Notes under the pieces: generated by a model | Databases searched by the model: none | Told to the model about the DNA's origin: nothing | What the model saw: the letters and a program-made list of their open reading frames with translations, nothing else | Shown here: positions 1 to 7,746 of the stretch, one piece after another | Numbering within the stretch: the stretch's first letter is position 1 | Layout: each line of letters begins with the position of its first letter | NCBI RefSeq assembly: GCF_014217785.1 | Contig: NZ_CP048814.1 | Coordinates: 2,356,001-2,420,000, forward strand | Origin: Rhodococcus triatomae | Lineage (GTDB): Bacteria > Actinomycetota > Actinomycetes > Mycobacteriales > Mycobacteriaceae | Direction of reading: 5' to 3' | Length of the DNA stretch: 64,000 nucleotides | Program-made: the position numbers and the translations under genes

Positions 1-269
1 GTTCCGACCCCGATTCGGCGATACCGGAGATTCCTCAGTGCCGGGTGCACGAACGTCGCGGCGGCGACCGCCACGGCAGCGAGTTCGAAGGCCGTTCCCA
101 CCAGGCCTGCTTCCGCCCGCCCCAGGCCCCATCCGACGACCAGTAGGACGGCTGCTGCTGCCGCGCAATGCAATTCGCGTACCTGCTACAGCCGCCCCGG
201 ACCCTGGTCGGGGACCCCCGCGGTGGTTGTCGTCTCCGTGGTCGCCGGACTACAGCAGGCATCAGACAC
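1..269 (-). pseudogene. ctpG: CtpG/CadA-type heavy-metal P-type ATPase, N-terminal part, interrupted by amber codon
   Basis: Reading from a GTG at 269, which overlaps the stop of the upstream arsR gene, gives MSDACCSPATTETTTTAGVP and then, after an in-frame TAG at 188-186 (codon 28), QVRELHCAAAAAVLLVVGWG and an open frame to the window edge ending LRYRRIGVG. The SDACC start, the (W)QVREL block and the RRIGVG stretch before the first core helices are typical of actinobacterial CtpG-type cadmium/zinc efflux ATPases. The TAG stands where Trp (TGG) is expected, so this looks like a single-base nonsense change or a sequencing error. The bulk of the ATPase lies beyond the window. The CadC-like regulator next door supports a metal-efflux role. 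An internal start after the stop is possible but I see no good ribosome site. Confidence 0.6.
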
Positions 270-657
270 TGTTGGCCTCGACGGGGGTGTGAGCCTCGAC
301 GGGCCGAGGGACACCGACGACGGCGTCGACGAGCGCCCGGCCGCGCTCGGTCAGCGAGTACATCACCAGTCGGCCGCTACGGCGGGAGGTGACCAGGCCG
401 GCGATCTTGAGCTGACGCAGATGGTGGGACACGAGATTCTGCGCCTGTCCGACCACCCACGCCATATCGCAGACGCACAGTTCGTCACCGGCCTGCAGGG
501 CCGTGGCGATCGTCAGGCGAGTGGGGTCGCCGAGTGCCCGGGAGGCTGCGGCCGCGGGCTCGACACTCTGCCGCGGTGGCAAGCCGGCCCGAATCCGCTC
601 CGCGTGGGGGAGGTCGAGGCAGAGCAGGTCGCAGGCGTCCGCTTTCTCCTCATTCAT
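262..657 (-). CDS. ArsR/SmtB-family metal-responsive repressor (CadC-like)
   Basis: A 131-residue winged-helix repressor. The recognition region is LVSHHLRQLKIAGLV followed by the wing RRSGRLVMYSL. Cysteines C9 and C13 in the N-terminal arm and C61/C63 in the ELCVCD motif match the layout of the alpha3N cadmium/lead/zinc site of CadC-type sensors, so metal binding would release DNA. It is the first gene of a two-gene unit with the ctpG-like ATPase, whose GTG start overlaps its stop. The divergent intergenic region holds a perfect 12-bp inverted repeat overlapping its own start codon, consistent with autorepression. The exact metal is inferred, not shown. Confidence 0.88.
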   Translation of the reverse strand: MNEEKADACDLLCLDLPHAERIRAGLPPRQSVEPAAAASRALGDPTRLTIATALQAGDELCVCDMAWVVGQAQNLVSHHLRQLKIAGLVTSRRSGRLVMYSLTERGRALVDAVVGVPRPVEAHTPVEANSV

Positions 658-732
658 ATCAACACACTAACGAGTATTGATATGAATGGGAACCGGAGTC
701 GTATGCCGATATCAACATCCGTTAGCGTGTTG
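651..732. promoter_or_regulatory. Nested inverted repeats, probable ArsR operator region
   Basis: CATTCATATCAA at 651-662 is perfectly repeated in inverse at 677-688. A second pair, CAACACACTAACG at 660-672 and CGTTAGCGTGTTG at 720-732, matches at 12 of 13 positions, and ATATCAACA recurs directly at 656-664 and 709-717. The site covers the arsR start and lies upstream of the DsbA/VKOR pair, so one repressor could govern both directions. Confidence 0.65.
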
Positions 733-788
733 CCCGTGACTTCCTCGTCCTGTTCGCCCCGTTTCCCGGACGCGACCGCGGTGGACCT

Positions 789-1439
789 ATGAGTAGGGGA
801 GCCCGGATCTCCGTAGCGCTGGTGGCCGTCTTCGTCGTCGGTGTGGTCGCGATCTTCCTGGTCGACCGGTCAGGTGCCGACGCTCCCGACGACGCCGGCG
901 CGAATCCGTCGTCGATCGTGGTGCGCCAGGACAGCCACCGGATCTCCCCGGCCCCGGCGGGCAGCCCGACGTTCGTCGAGTTCCTCGATTTCGAGTGCGA
1001 GGCCTGCCTGTCGGTGTACCCGGCGATCGAGGAACTGCGCGCCGAGTACGGTGACCGGATCAGTTTCGTCGTGCGCTACTTCCCGATGCCCGGGCACTTC
1101 AATGCCGAGCGGGCGGCGCGAGCGGTGGAAGCCGCGGCGCAGCAGGGCAAGTTCGAGCAGATGTATCAGCGGATGTATGAAACCCAATCCGAGTGGGGTG
1201 AACAGCGAATCCCGAAGGACGACGTGTTCCGTGGCCTTGCCGCCGACCTCGGACTCGACATGGCTGCCTTCGAGGCCGCCTACACGGACCCCGCCACCGC
1301 CGAGCGAGTGGCCGCGGATGTCGCTGACGGCCACGTACTCGGGGTGCGGGGTACTCCGACATTCTTCCTCGACGGCCGGCGGATCGAACCCATCACGTAC
1401 GGGGATCTGATCGATGAACTCGATTCCGTCCTCCGCTGA
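789..1439 (+). CDS. DsbA-like thioredoxin-fold thiol:disulfide oxidoreductase, membrane-anchored
   Basis: The 216-residue protein has an N-terminal membrane anchor (about residues 8-26), then a DsbA/DSBA-family thioredoxin domain. The active-site motif reads FECEAC, a CxxC with the unusual inner pair Glu-Ala, and the cis-proline loop is GTPTFF near the C-terminus. It should act outside the membrane, oxidising or isomerising cysteines of secreted proteins. The next gene, a VKOR-family protein overlapping by 26 bp, is the expected partner that reoxidises it with quinone. Location beside a metal-sensing repressor suggests the pair responds to thiol-reactive metal stress; that link is inferred from the shared intergenic region. 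Confidence 0.85.
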   Translation: MSRGARISVALVAVFVVGVVAIFLVDRSGADAPDDAGANPSSIVVRQDSHRISPAPAGSPTFVEFLDFECEACLSVYPAIEELRAEYGDRISFVVRYFPMPGHFNAERAARAVEAAAQQGKFEQMYQRMYETQSEWGEQRIPKDDVFRGLAADLGLDMAAFEAAYTDPATAERVAADVADGHVLGVRGTPTFFLDGRRIEPITYGDLIDELDSVLR

Positions 1440-2058
1440 CACGGGCGTCCCGCGGAGCACTCGGAGCATCATCGGTGAGCCGATCGACGGGATCCTGCAC
1501 ACTCTGCTGCTGATCGGAGGCCTCGTCGGTCTGACGGCCTCGACCGTGCTCACCATCGAGAAATTCTCGCTGGCCACCGATTCCGACTACATCCCGTCGT
1601 GCAGCCTCAATCCGATTCTCGACTGTGGGTCGGTGATGTCCACTGCGCAGGCATCGGTGTTCGGTTTCCCCAACTCGCTGCTCGGCATCGCCGGGTTCGC
1701 GATCGTCGTCACCACAGGGGCCGGATTACTCGCCGGTGCCCGGTTCGCCCGCTGGTACTGGATCGGGATGCAATTCGGCGTCACCGCCGCGGTGGTGTTC
1801 GTGCACTGGTTGATCGTCCAGAGCCTCTACGTCGTCGGTGCGCTGTGCCCGTACTGCATGGTGGTGTGGGCTGTGACCGTCCCGATCTTCTGGTACGTCA
1901 CCCTCCGCAACGTGCGGCAGGGTGCGTTCGGCGCATCGACCCGCGCCGACGCGCTGGCCGCGGCCGGGAACCACCTGATTCCCGTCACGGCGTGGTTCCT
2001 CCTCGTGGCCGGGTTGGTGATCCACCGCTTCTACGCCTACTGGTCCACCCTGCTCTGA
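1414..2058 (+). CDS. Vitamin K epoxide reductase (VKOR) family disulfide-generating membrane protein
   Basis: A 214-residue protein with four to five predicted membrane segments. VKOR hallmarks are visible: the loop cysteines SCSLNPILDCGSV near residues 62-74 and the CPYC redox pair around residue 145, preceded by the quinone-side helix. It transfers electrons from a DsbA-like partner to quinone. The ATG at 1414 lies inside the end of the upstream gene, giving a 26-bp overlap and tight coupling. A later start would remove only N-terminal cytoplasmic residues. Confidence 0.87.
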   Translation: MNSIPSSADTGVPRSTRSIIGEPIDGILHTLLLIGGLVGLTASTVLTIEKFSLATDSDYIPSCSLNPILDCGSVMSTAQASVFGFPNSLLGIAGFAIVVTTGAGLLAGARFARWYWIGMQFGVTAAVVFVHWLIVQSLYVVGALCPYCMVVWAVTVPIFWYVTLRNVRQGAFGASTRADALAAAGNHLIPVTAWFLLVAGLVIHRFYAYWSTLL

Positions 2059-2092
2059 CGGCACGCGCGAGGGGCGGTTCCGGGCCCCGGAG

Positions 2093-2515
2093 TCAAGGCC
2101 AGGGAAGCACGGTGAGGGTCGGCCATTGATGTTTCCACCGCGCGGTCTTGGCGTCGTAGACGGTGCGTGGAGCGAGCACCGGGGCGGACAGATCGGCGAA
2201 CACGGTTCGACCGGCGCGGATTCTGGCGTCCTCGGCACTCCAGGAAGTGTCGGTGTCGTCGAAGTAGAAGAGGTCGTAGTCGCGGATGCCTTCATCGGGT
2301 GGGCGGTTGGTGACGACGTTCCACACGGTCTGGAACAGGCAGCCGCCCGCGAGGTACCAGTGCGGTAGGTCGAGTGTGGTGCAGCGGTCGAGCACATCGA
2401 CGAGCGTGGTGTTGCGGCAGAGTGCCTCGCGGAAGGCATCGAGTTGCTCGTCGCCGGGCAGTCGGCCGAGCACGTCGGGCCGCTGTGCCGTTGCGCGGTA
2501 GCCGGTCACGGTCAC
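2093..2515 (-). CDS. Nucleotidyltransferase-family protein, C-terminally truncated
   Basis: The sequence WYLAGGCLFQTVWN followed by GIRDYDLFYFDDTDTSW is the hallmark of a nucleotidyltransferase-fold family (formerly DUF925), whose members usually run to about 180-190 residues. Here the frame ends after about 140 residues with KTARWKHQWPTLTVLPWP, which does not resemble the usual family C-terminus (a conserved RVHLWY block). The GTG at 2515 has a good ribosome site (GGAGGGG) and is preferred over longer upstream extensions of arginine-rich sequence. It is probably a remnant of a longer gene; whether it still folds is unclear. Confidence 0.6.
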   Translation of the reverse strand: MTVTGYRATAQRPDVLGRLPGDEQLDAFREALCRNTTLVDVLDRCTTLDLPHWYLAGGCLFQTVWNVVTNRPPDEGIRDYDLFYFDDTDTSWSAEDARIRAGRTVFADLSAPVLAPRTVYDAKTARWKHQWPTLTVLPWP

Positions 2516-2602
2516 GTCCCCTCCGATTCCATGCGAGCCTCCTCGTGCGACGGTCCCGGAGCCCTTCCCGCGTGACCCTAGGACAGACCGCCGACAGATC
2601 CC

Positions 2603-2633
2603 TTGACCTTCGCGTCCACTCGAAGGTTTAGCG
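2603..2633 (+). promoter_or_regulatory. MerR-type promoter/operator
   Basis: TTGACC (-35, 2603-2608) is followed by a long spacer of about 19 bp and a weak -10 (TTAGCG). The spacer carries the inverted repeat ACCTTCG (2606-2612) and CGAAGGT (2621-2627). A stretched spacer with a central dyad is the signature of promoters untwisted by MerR-family activators. It reads into the merR remnant and the permease gene. Confidence 0.72.
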
Positions 2634-2640
2634 TGGTCGA

Positions 2641-2892
2641 GTGGAGACCATGCGGATATCCCAGGTTGCTGCCCGTAGCGGGGTGCCGGCCACGACGCTG
2701 CGCTACGACGAGGGCCCCGAGCTGTTGCGGCCGCAGCGGGCGCCCAACGGGTACCGGACATTCGCCATCGCCCTGCGAGGATCGCAGTTCACGCTGACGA
2801 CCACCGTCCCACCCGAGGGCATGTCCCTGCTCGACGAGCTGGTCCCCGACGGCAGCGACCGGCGGGCAGGCGGCAACCCCGATGAGTCGTGA
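2641..2892 (+). pseudogene. MerR-family regulator remnant
   Basis: The first 38 residues (MRISQVAARSGVPATTLRY onward to PNGYRTF) are a clear MerR DNA-binding start, though the family motif TLRYYE reads TLRYDE and GLL is replaced by ELL. Immediately after GYRTF the sequence stops resembling the family: helix 3-4, the dimerisation helix and any metal site are missing, leaving 83 residues in all against about 130. The reading frame continues to overlap the start of the permease gene by 11 bp. An internal deletion is the simplest explanation. The upstream MerR-type promoter is intact. Confidence 0.65.
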
Positions 2893-3871
2893 CACCCTCG
2901 AGCGCCGTCAGGTCTGGTTCTATCTCGCCGCCGTCGCGCTCGGACTACTCCTGGGGACCGTTGCGCCGCAAGCCGGCCACACCGCCGAAGCGCTGGTCTG
3001 GCCCGTGCTCGCACTGCTCCTCTTCGCGACCTTCACCCAGATGCCGCTGGCATCGATCCCTGCCGCGTTCAAGGACGGGCGATTCCTCGCCACCGCGCTG
3101 GTCGGCAACTTCGTCGTCGTTCCGGCGCTGGTGTGGGTTCTCGTGCGGTTCGTTCCCGACGATCAAGGCCTGCGTCTCGGGTTGCTCCTGGTCCTGCTCG
3201 TGCCCTGCACCGACTGGTTCATCACGTTCACCCAACTCGGGCGCGGAGACGCGGCACGGGCGACCGCGCTCACTCCGATCACCCTGCTACTCCAACTCCT
3301 GCTCCTGCCGCTGTACCTGTGGCTGATGGCGGGTGTGGACGTCTCGTCCGTGTTCGCTCCCGCCGACGTCTGGCCGGCACTGCTCGTCGTCCTTGCGCCG
3401 CTGGGGGCGGCCGCGCTCACCGAGGCCTGGGCCGCCGAGAAGCCCGATCGTCACCGTGTGGTGCAGCGCCTGGGGTGGTGGCCCGTGCCGCTGCTGGCGA
3501 TCGTGATCCTGCTCGTCGCCACCGCCCACGTCGGCGCCGTCGGCGACACCGTGCATCTGCTCCCGATCGTCATCGCCGTCGCCGTCGCGTTCCTGGCCGC
3601 GAATCTGGTGATCGCCAAGCTGCTCGGCCTCGCGGCTCGGCTGCCCGTTGCTCAGGGCCGGACCCTCGCGTTCTCCCTGGGCACTCGCAACTCCTTCATC
3701 GTCCTGCCCTTCGCCCTGTCCTTGCCCGCCGGGTGGGAGATCGCCGCGATCGTCGTCGTGATGCAGTCGCTGGTCGAGTTGTTCGGCATGGTCTTCTACC
3801 TGTGGTTCGTTCCACGCGTCCTGTTCCGGGACCCGGAAGCCGGGAGCTTCAGCGGTCGGCGAGTCCGCTGA
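2882..3871 (+). CDS. ACR3/bile acid:sodium symporter superfamily permease, probable arsenite-type efflux
   Basis: A 329-residue protein with about ten membrane segments and the BASS/ACR3 fold. The segment VPCTDWFITFTQLGRGD resembles the conserved region with the essential Cys of ACR3 arsenite exporters, and the later LGTRNSFIVLPFAL matches the second unwound repeat. The gene follows a MerR-type promoter and the remains of a MerR gene, which fits a metal(loid) efflux role. Its end overlaps the convergent helR gene by 23 bp. Substrate is uncertain: organic anion transport cannot be excluded by sequence alone. Confidence 0.75.
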   Translation: MSRDTLERRQVWFYLAAVALGLLLGTVAPQAGHTAEALVWPVLALLLFATFTQMPLASIPAAFKDGRFLATALVGNFVVVPALVWVLVRFVPDDQGLRLGLLLVLLVPCTDWFITFTQLGRGDAARATALTPITLLLQLLLLPLYLWLMAGVDVSSVFAPADVWPALLVVLAPLGAAALTEAWAAEKPDRHRVVQRLGWWPVPLLAIVILLVATAHVGAVGDTVHLLPIVIAVAVAFLAANLVIAKLLGLAARLPVAQGRTLAFSLGTRNSFIVLPFALSLPAGWEIAAIVVVMQSLVELFGMVFYLWFVPRVLFRDPEAGSFSGRRVR

Positions 3872-6068
3872 GGGCCTGCGGCAGCGGACCTCGGTGCAGG
3901 ACGCCGAGACGCTGCGTCGCCCGGGTGAGTGCGACGTAGAGTTCGGCCGCACCCCGGGGCCCGTCGGCGAGGATGCGCTCCGGTTCGACCACGAGGACGG
4001 CATCGAACTCGAGGCCCTTGGTCTCCGATGCCGTCACTGTGCCGGGTACGCCGGGAGGGCCGATGGCGACACTGGTGCCTGCGCGTCCGGACTCTTCGTG
4101 GACGAAGTCGTCTATGGCAGAAGGTAGTTCGTCTTCGGTAACCTGCCTCGACCACGGAGCCACGCCGCAGCTCCGGACCGACTCCGGCGGCGCGGCACCG
4201 GGTGCGAACTCGGCGAGCACCGCCGCGGCGACGGACATGATCTCTGCCGGGGTCCGGTAGTTGACCGACAGTGAGCGGTACACCCAACGTCCGGGAACGT
4301 ACGGCTCGAACACCGCGTCCCACGAGGTCGCGCCTGCAGCCGATCGGCGCTGCGCGAGATCGCCCACCACCGTGAAAGACCTGTTCGGGCACCGCCTCAT
4401 GAGTACTCGCCAGTCCATCTCGGAAAGCTCCTGGGCCTCGTCGACGACGACGTGCCGGTAGGTCCAGTCCCGATCCGCCGCCGCACGTTCGGCGAGCTCG
4501 CGGGTGTCGCGTTCGAGGAATCGCTCCGCCAGGTCGTCGGCATGGAGGAGGTCCGTGGCGAACAGGTGGTCCTCGTCGTCCATGCTGTCCTCTCGACTGA
4601 CGAGGGTGTCCAACACTCCTGCCGCGTACTCGATTCGGGATCTGTTCTCGCGCTCGGCCGCCTTGTCGGATTCCTTCTCGGCGGACGGGTCCCGTCCCAG
4701 CAAGTCGACCAGTTCGTCGAGCAGCGGCACGTCCGACACCGTCCAGGCATCGCCCGTGGCGCGCCACAGGGCATCACCGGCACCGGCCGTGCGCAGACGA
4801 TCGTGAGACGTGTACAGCTGTGCCAGAACTGTTTCCGGGGTGAGGATCGGCCACAGCGCGTCGAGAGCGGCGGTGAACCCCGCGTGATCTGCGAGCTCGT
4901 CGACCAGGTCCGTGCGCAGCTGTTCCCAGGCGTCGCGGTCCGATCGGGACAACCACCCCCGGCCGATCCGGGAAATCGCCCGTTCGGTGAGCACCCAGGT
5001 GACGATCTCGCGGAACACCGAGCGCGCCTCGTTGTGCGGGAGGCCGCTGCCGCGAGCTTCCTCCCTGGCCCACTCCGCGGTCTCGGCGTCGATCCGGGCC
5101 GTGACGTCCGTCAACTCGATCGAGATCGGCTCCTCCGGAAGGCGCTGGTAGTCGGCGACCGCGGCCGCGAGGACACTCAGGATCGTCAGCGCCCCCTTGG
5201 CCCGTGCGGCGTCCGGTGCGTCCTCGGTGGTGGTGCGTATGCCCGGCACGAGGTCGCCGGTGGTGGTGAACACCACGTCGGACTCGCCGAGCGAGGGCAG
5301 CACACGAGCGATGTGGTCGAGGAACGCCGGGTGAGGGCCGACCACGAGCACCCCGTGGCGCCGGATCTGCTCGCGCTGCGTGTAGAGCAGGTACGCCACG
5401 CGGTGCAGCGCGACCACTGTCTTTCCCGTACCCGGGCCACCCTCGATGACCACGACGCCCGAGTGGTCGAGCCGGATGATCCGGTCCTGCTCCGCCTGGA
5501 TCGTCGCCACGATGTCGCGCATCCCGTGGCCACGTGGCGCGTCGAGAGCGGCGATCAGAGCCGAGTCCCCGCGCCCACCTCGTACCGCCTGGTCGGGACG
5601 GCCGAGGATTTCGTCGGTGAAGTCGACCACCCGCCGGCCACGGGTGTGGAACTGTCGTCGTCGCCGCATGTTCTCCGGGTGTGCGGCTGTGGCGACGTAG
5701 AACGCCCGCGCTGCCGGCGCCCGCCAATCGAGCAACAGCGGTTCGTACTCGTTCTTCTCGTCGAACAGGCCGATCCGGCCGACGTAGGTGCGCTCCCCCG
5801 AGATGCTGTCCAGTCGGCCGAAACACAGACCGCTGTCCGCCACGTCGAGACGCCTGGCTTCCTCGGCCAGCGCACGCACTTCGGCGTCGCGTTCCACCAG
5901 CGTTCCACCGTTCGCGAGGTCGACGGGTGCGCGCAGAGCCGTGCGGTACCGCTCCTTCACCCGTGCGCGTTCGGCGTCGAGCCGCGCGTAGAGCTCGGTC
6001 ACGTATTCCTGCTCCGAGCACAATGCGTCCCGATGTTCCTGATCGTTCCGGTGTTCCCGAGTGGCCAT
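3849..6068 (-). CDS. helR: HelR, HelD-family RNA polymerase recycling ATPase (rifamycin tolerance)
   Basis: The 739-residue protein has a long N-terminal coiled coil (about residues 10-75), a 1A-type ATPase lobe with Walker A GGPGTGKT at about 210-217, a Walker B HVVVDEAQELS, the helicase motif VNYRTPAEI and a C-terminal ALTRATQRLGV motif. HelD-family proteins wedge into RNA polymerase channels and eject stalled or rifamycin-bound enzyme; actinobacterial HelR confers rifamycin tolerance in this way. The family identity is supported by length and by a near-consensus rifamycin-associated element upstream. ATG 6068 is chosen because GAAGGGGAT sits just before it; upstream in-frame codons translate the leader. 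Confidence 0.88.
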   Translation of the reverse strand: MATREHRNDQEHRDALCSEQEYVTELYARLDAERARVKERYRTALRAPVDLANGGTLVERDAEVRALAEEARRLDVADSGLCFGRLDSISGERTYVGRIGLFDEKNEYEPLLLDWRAPAARAFYVATAAHPENMRRRRQFHTRGRRVVDFTDEILGRPDQAVRGGRGDSALIAALDAPRGHGMRDIVATIQAEQDRIIRLDHSGVVVIEGGPGTGKTVVALHRVAYLLYTQREQIRRHGVLVVGPHPAFLDHIARVLPSLGESDVVFTTTGDLVPGIRTTTEDAPDAARAKGALTILSVLAAAVADYQRLPEEPISIELTDVTARIDAETAEWAREEARGSGLPHNEARSVFREIVTWVLTERAISRIGRGWLSRSDRDAWEQLRTDLVDELADHAGFTAALDALWPILTPETVLAQLYTSHDRLRTAGAGDALWRATGDAWTVSDVPLLDELVDLLGRDPSAEKESDKAAERENRSRIEYAAGVLDTLVSREDSMDDEDHLFATDLLHADDLAERFLERDTRELAERAAADRDWTYRHVVVDEAQELSEMDWRVLMRRCPNRSFTVVGDLAQRRSAAGATSWDAVFEPYVPGRWVYRSLSVNYRTPAEIMSVAAAVLAEFAPGAAPPESVRSCGVAPWSRQVTEDELPSAIDDFVHEESGRAGTSVAIGPPGVPGTVTASETKGLEFDAVLVVEPERILADGPRGAAELYVALTRATQRLGVLHRGPLPQALSGLADR

Positions 6069-6150
6069 GATCCCCTTCGATGTCGTCCGCGCGTCCTGCA
6101 TGGTCGTGCCGCAGATTTCCGCTACGGCCAGCGATTCTGCGGCACGACCC

Positions 6151-6169
6151 CGCCCTTGCCGCAAGCCCC
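6151..6169 (-). promoter_or_regulatory. Rifamycin-associated element (RAE) upstream of helR
   Basis: On the minus strand the sequence is GGGGCTTGCGGCAAGGGCG, identical over its first 16 bases to the RAE consensus GGGGCTTGCGGCAAGGCCC found before rifamycin-inducible genes (arr, rgt, rph, rox, helR) in actinobacteria. It lies about 80 bp before the helR start, just downstream of a TATAGC that could be the -10. Confidence 0.85.
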
Positions 6170-6229
6170 GGGGTGCGCTATACATTGAAGGTGGAAGGAA
6201 GCGGAAGCGCCCTTCTGTTCACGGACTCC

Positions 6230-6880
6230 TCAGACCCCACGTTCCGGGTCGCCCTCACCATGATCCGCAGCACCACGGGTCTCTCCTGCACCGGCAGGGA
6301 TCAGTTCCAGGGACAGCGCAGACCAGACGACGGCGTGGTTCGGGGGTAACGAGCCACCGTGGTGGACTCGGAGCGGGCCGTCGTGGCTGACCGAGAACCA
6401 TCCGGGAGAGCGAGTCGGATCCCGAATGGCATGTTGTATCAACCAATTACGTTCGAGGACCCGGCCGCTGCCGGTCGGTCGCGTTCGATAGTCGGCCCAG
6501 AGGTGACGGTCCCGGACCAGGCACCCGGTCAGGGACGTGCGGCCCGCCGTGTCAGGGAAGGCCTCCACCGCGTCCGGGAGCATCGTGGTGAACCCCTCGC
6601 CGAGGTGCGCGACCCGTTCACGGTGCCCGTCGACATGCACCTCCTCGATTCTGGCCTCGACCCGGCACCACAGCTCGGCGGGCAGTCCCAGCATGTCGGG
6701 TGCCGCCCAGTACGTCGTCGGCTCACACCGATCGCCCACGGCGGGATCGTCCGGGAACGGCTCGAGATCCTCGAGCATCCAGATCGTGGTCGAGGTCCGG
6801 GGCAGACGCCCTTCGTCAGCGCGGGTGGGCACGGTCCGGGCCGGTCGCAGCGCACATGAGTTCAGGATATCGGCGAACAT
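6230..6880 (-). CDS. Conserved-looking hypothetical protein
   Basis: A 216-residue soluble protein that I do not recognise. No signal peptide or membrane segment is visible. It is rich in Trp, Arg and acidic residues, with segments such as DRHLWADYRTRPTGSGRVLERNW, here split by turns, and HAIRDPTRSPGWFSVSHDG. GC-rich third positions and coding-strand bias over the full length support it being real. The start is uncertain: MLEDLEPFPDD, about 34 residues in, is an alternative. It sits upstream of helR on the same strand but the helR promoter lies between them. Confidence 0.55.
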   Translation of the reverse strand: MFADILNSCALRPARTVPTRADEGRLPRTSTTIWMLEDLEPFPDDPAVGDRCEPTTYWAAPDMLGLPAELWCRVEARIEEVHVDGHRERVAHLGEGFTTMLPDAVEAFPDTAGRTSLTGCLVRDRHLWADYRTRPTGSGRVLERNWLIQHAIRDPTRSPGWFSVSHDGPLRVHHGGSLPPNHAVVWSALSLELIPAGAGETRGAADHGEGDPERGV

Positions 6881-6974
6881 TTCACCCCGGCGGACGAATC
6901 ACGGGCCTCTCGCCCACGTTGCGGTGAGTACCGTGGAGTTCGCCCGCGCGTTCACCTCGCCGAAGGAGTTGCTG

Positions 6975-7736
6975 GTGTCCATTTCTCTCGCCACCCATGC
7001 CGATACGCTGCTGGAACTGCATCAACCGGGCAATCCGGTCGTTCTCCCCACCGTCTGGGATGCATGGTCGGCGAAGCTGGCGGTCGACGCGGGTTTCGCT
7101 GCGCTCACCGTCGGGAGCCACCCCGTCGCCGATTCGATCGGGAAGCAGGACGGTGAGGGCATGGAGTTCTCCGACCTCCTCACTCGCGTCCGCCAGATCA
7201 CCGATGCCGTCGACGTGCCGGTGTCGGTGGACATCGAGTCCGGTTACGGGCTCCCCGCCGAGGACCTCGTCGCGGGACTGCTCGATTCACGGGCCGTGGG
7301 CCTGAACATCGAGGACACGGTGCACCGCGAAGGAGGCCGGTTCAGGAGTGCCGAGGAGCATGCCGAACTGGTGGCCCGGCTCCGTGCCGCCGCGGACCGG
7401 CAGGGCGTGCACGTGGTCGTCAACGCTCGCACCGATCTGTTCAAGAACCAGGTGGGTGACGAGTCCGACCGGGTCGAACGTGCCGTTGCCCGAATGACTC
7501 TCGCTGCCGAGGCCGGTGCCGACTGCCTGTATCCGGTGGGGTTCCATCCCCTGGACGTCCTGGCGCGTCTGGCGGACGAACTCCCGCTACCGGTCAATGC
7601 GCTGGGGCGGCCCGGTGAGGACGACCTGTCGGAGATCGCCGCCGCCGGTGCCGGTCGTGTCAGTTTCGGACCCCTGTGGCAGATGGAACTCGGCAAGGTG
7701 TCGAACGAGTTGCTCGCGCGGTGGCGCCGGTCCTGA
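6975..7736 (+). CDS. Isocitrate lyase/PEP mutase superfamily protein
   Basis: The 253-residue protein is a TIM barrel of the ICL/PEPM superfamily. Seen are WDAWSAKLAVDAGFAALTVGS at the first strands, the metal-binding DIESGYG (PEP mutase superfamily DxDxGYG position), NIEDTVH and VNARTD. The lyase-specific Cys loop of isocitrate and methylisocitrate lyases (KKCGH) is missing, so it is more likely a carboxyvinyl-phosphonate mutase-like or oxaloacetate-hydrolase-like member; the reaction is not predictable from sequence alone. The GTG at 6975 has GAAGGAG upstream at 6962-6968. It appears to be a single-gene unit. Confidence 0.82.
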   Translation: MSISLATHADTLLELHQPGNPVVLPTVWDAWSAKLAVDAGFAALTVGSHPVADSIGKQDGEGMEFSDLLTRVRQITDAVDVPVSVDIESGYGLPAEDLVAGLLDSRAVGLNIEDTVHREGGRFRSAEEHAELVARLRAAADRQGVHVVVNARTDLFKNQVGDESDRVERAVARMTLAAEAGADCLYPVGFHPLDVLARLADELPLPVNALGRPGEDDLSEIAAAGAGRVSFGPLWQMELGKVSNELLARWRRS

Positions 7737-7746
7737 GCGACCGGGC

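Noticed and set aside
4452-6188. A 578-codon plus-strand frame opposite helR
   Set aside because: Composition is typical of a shadow frame and there is no family resemblance, while the opposite strand encodes a complete HelD-type protein.
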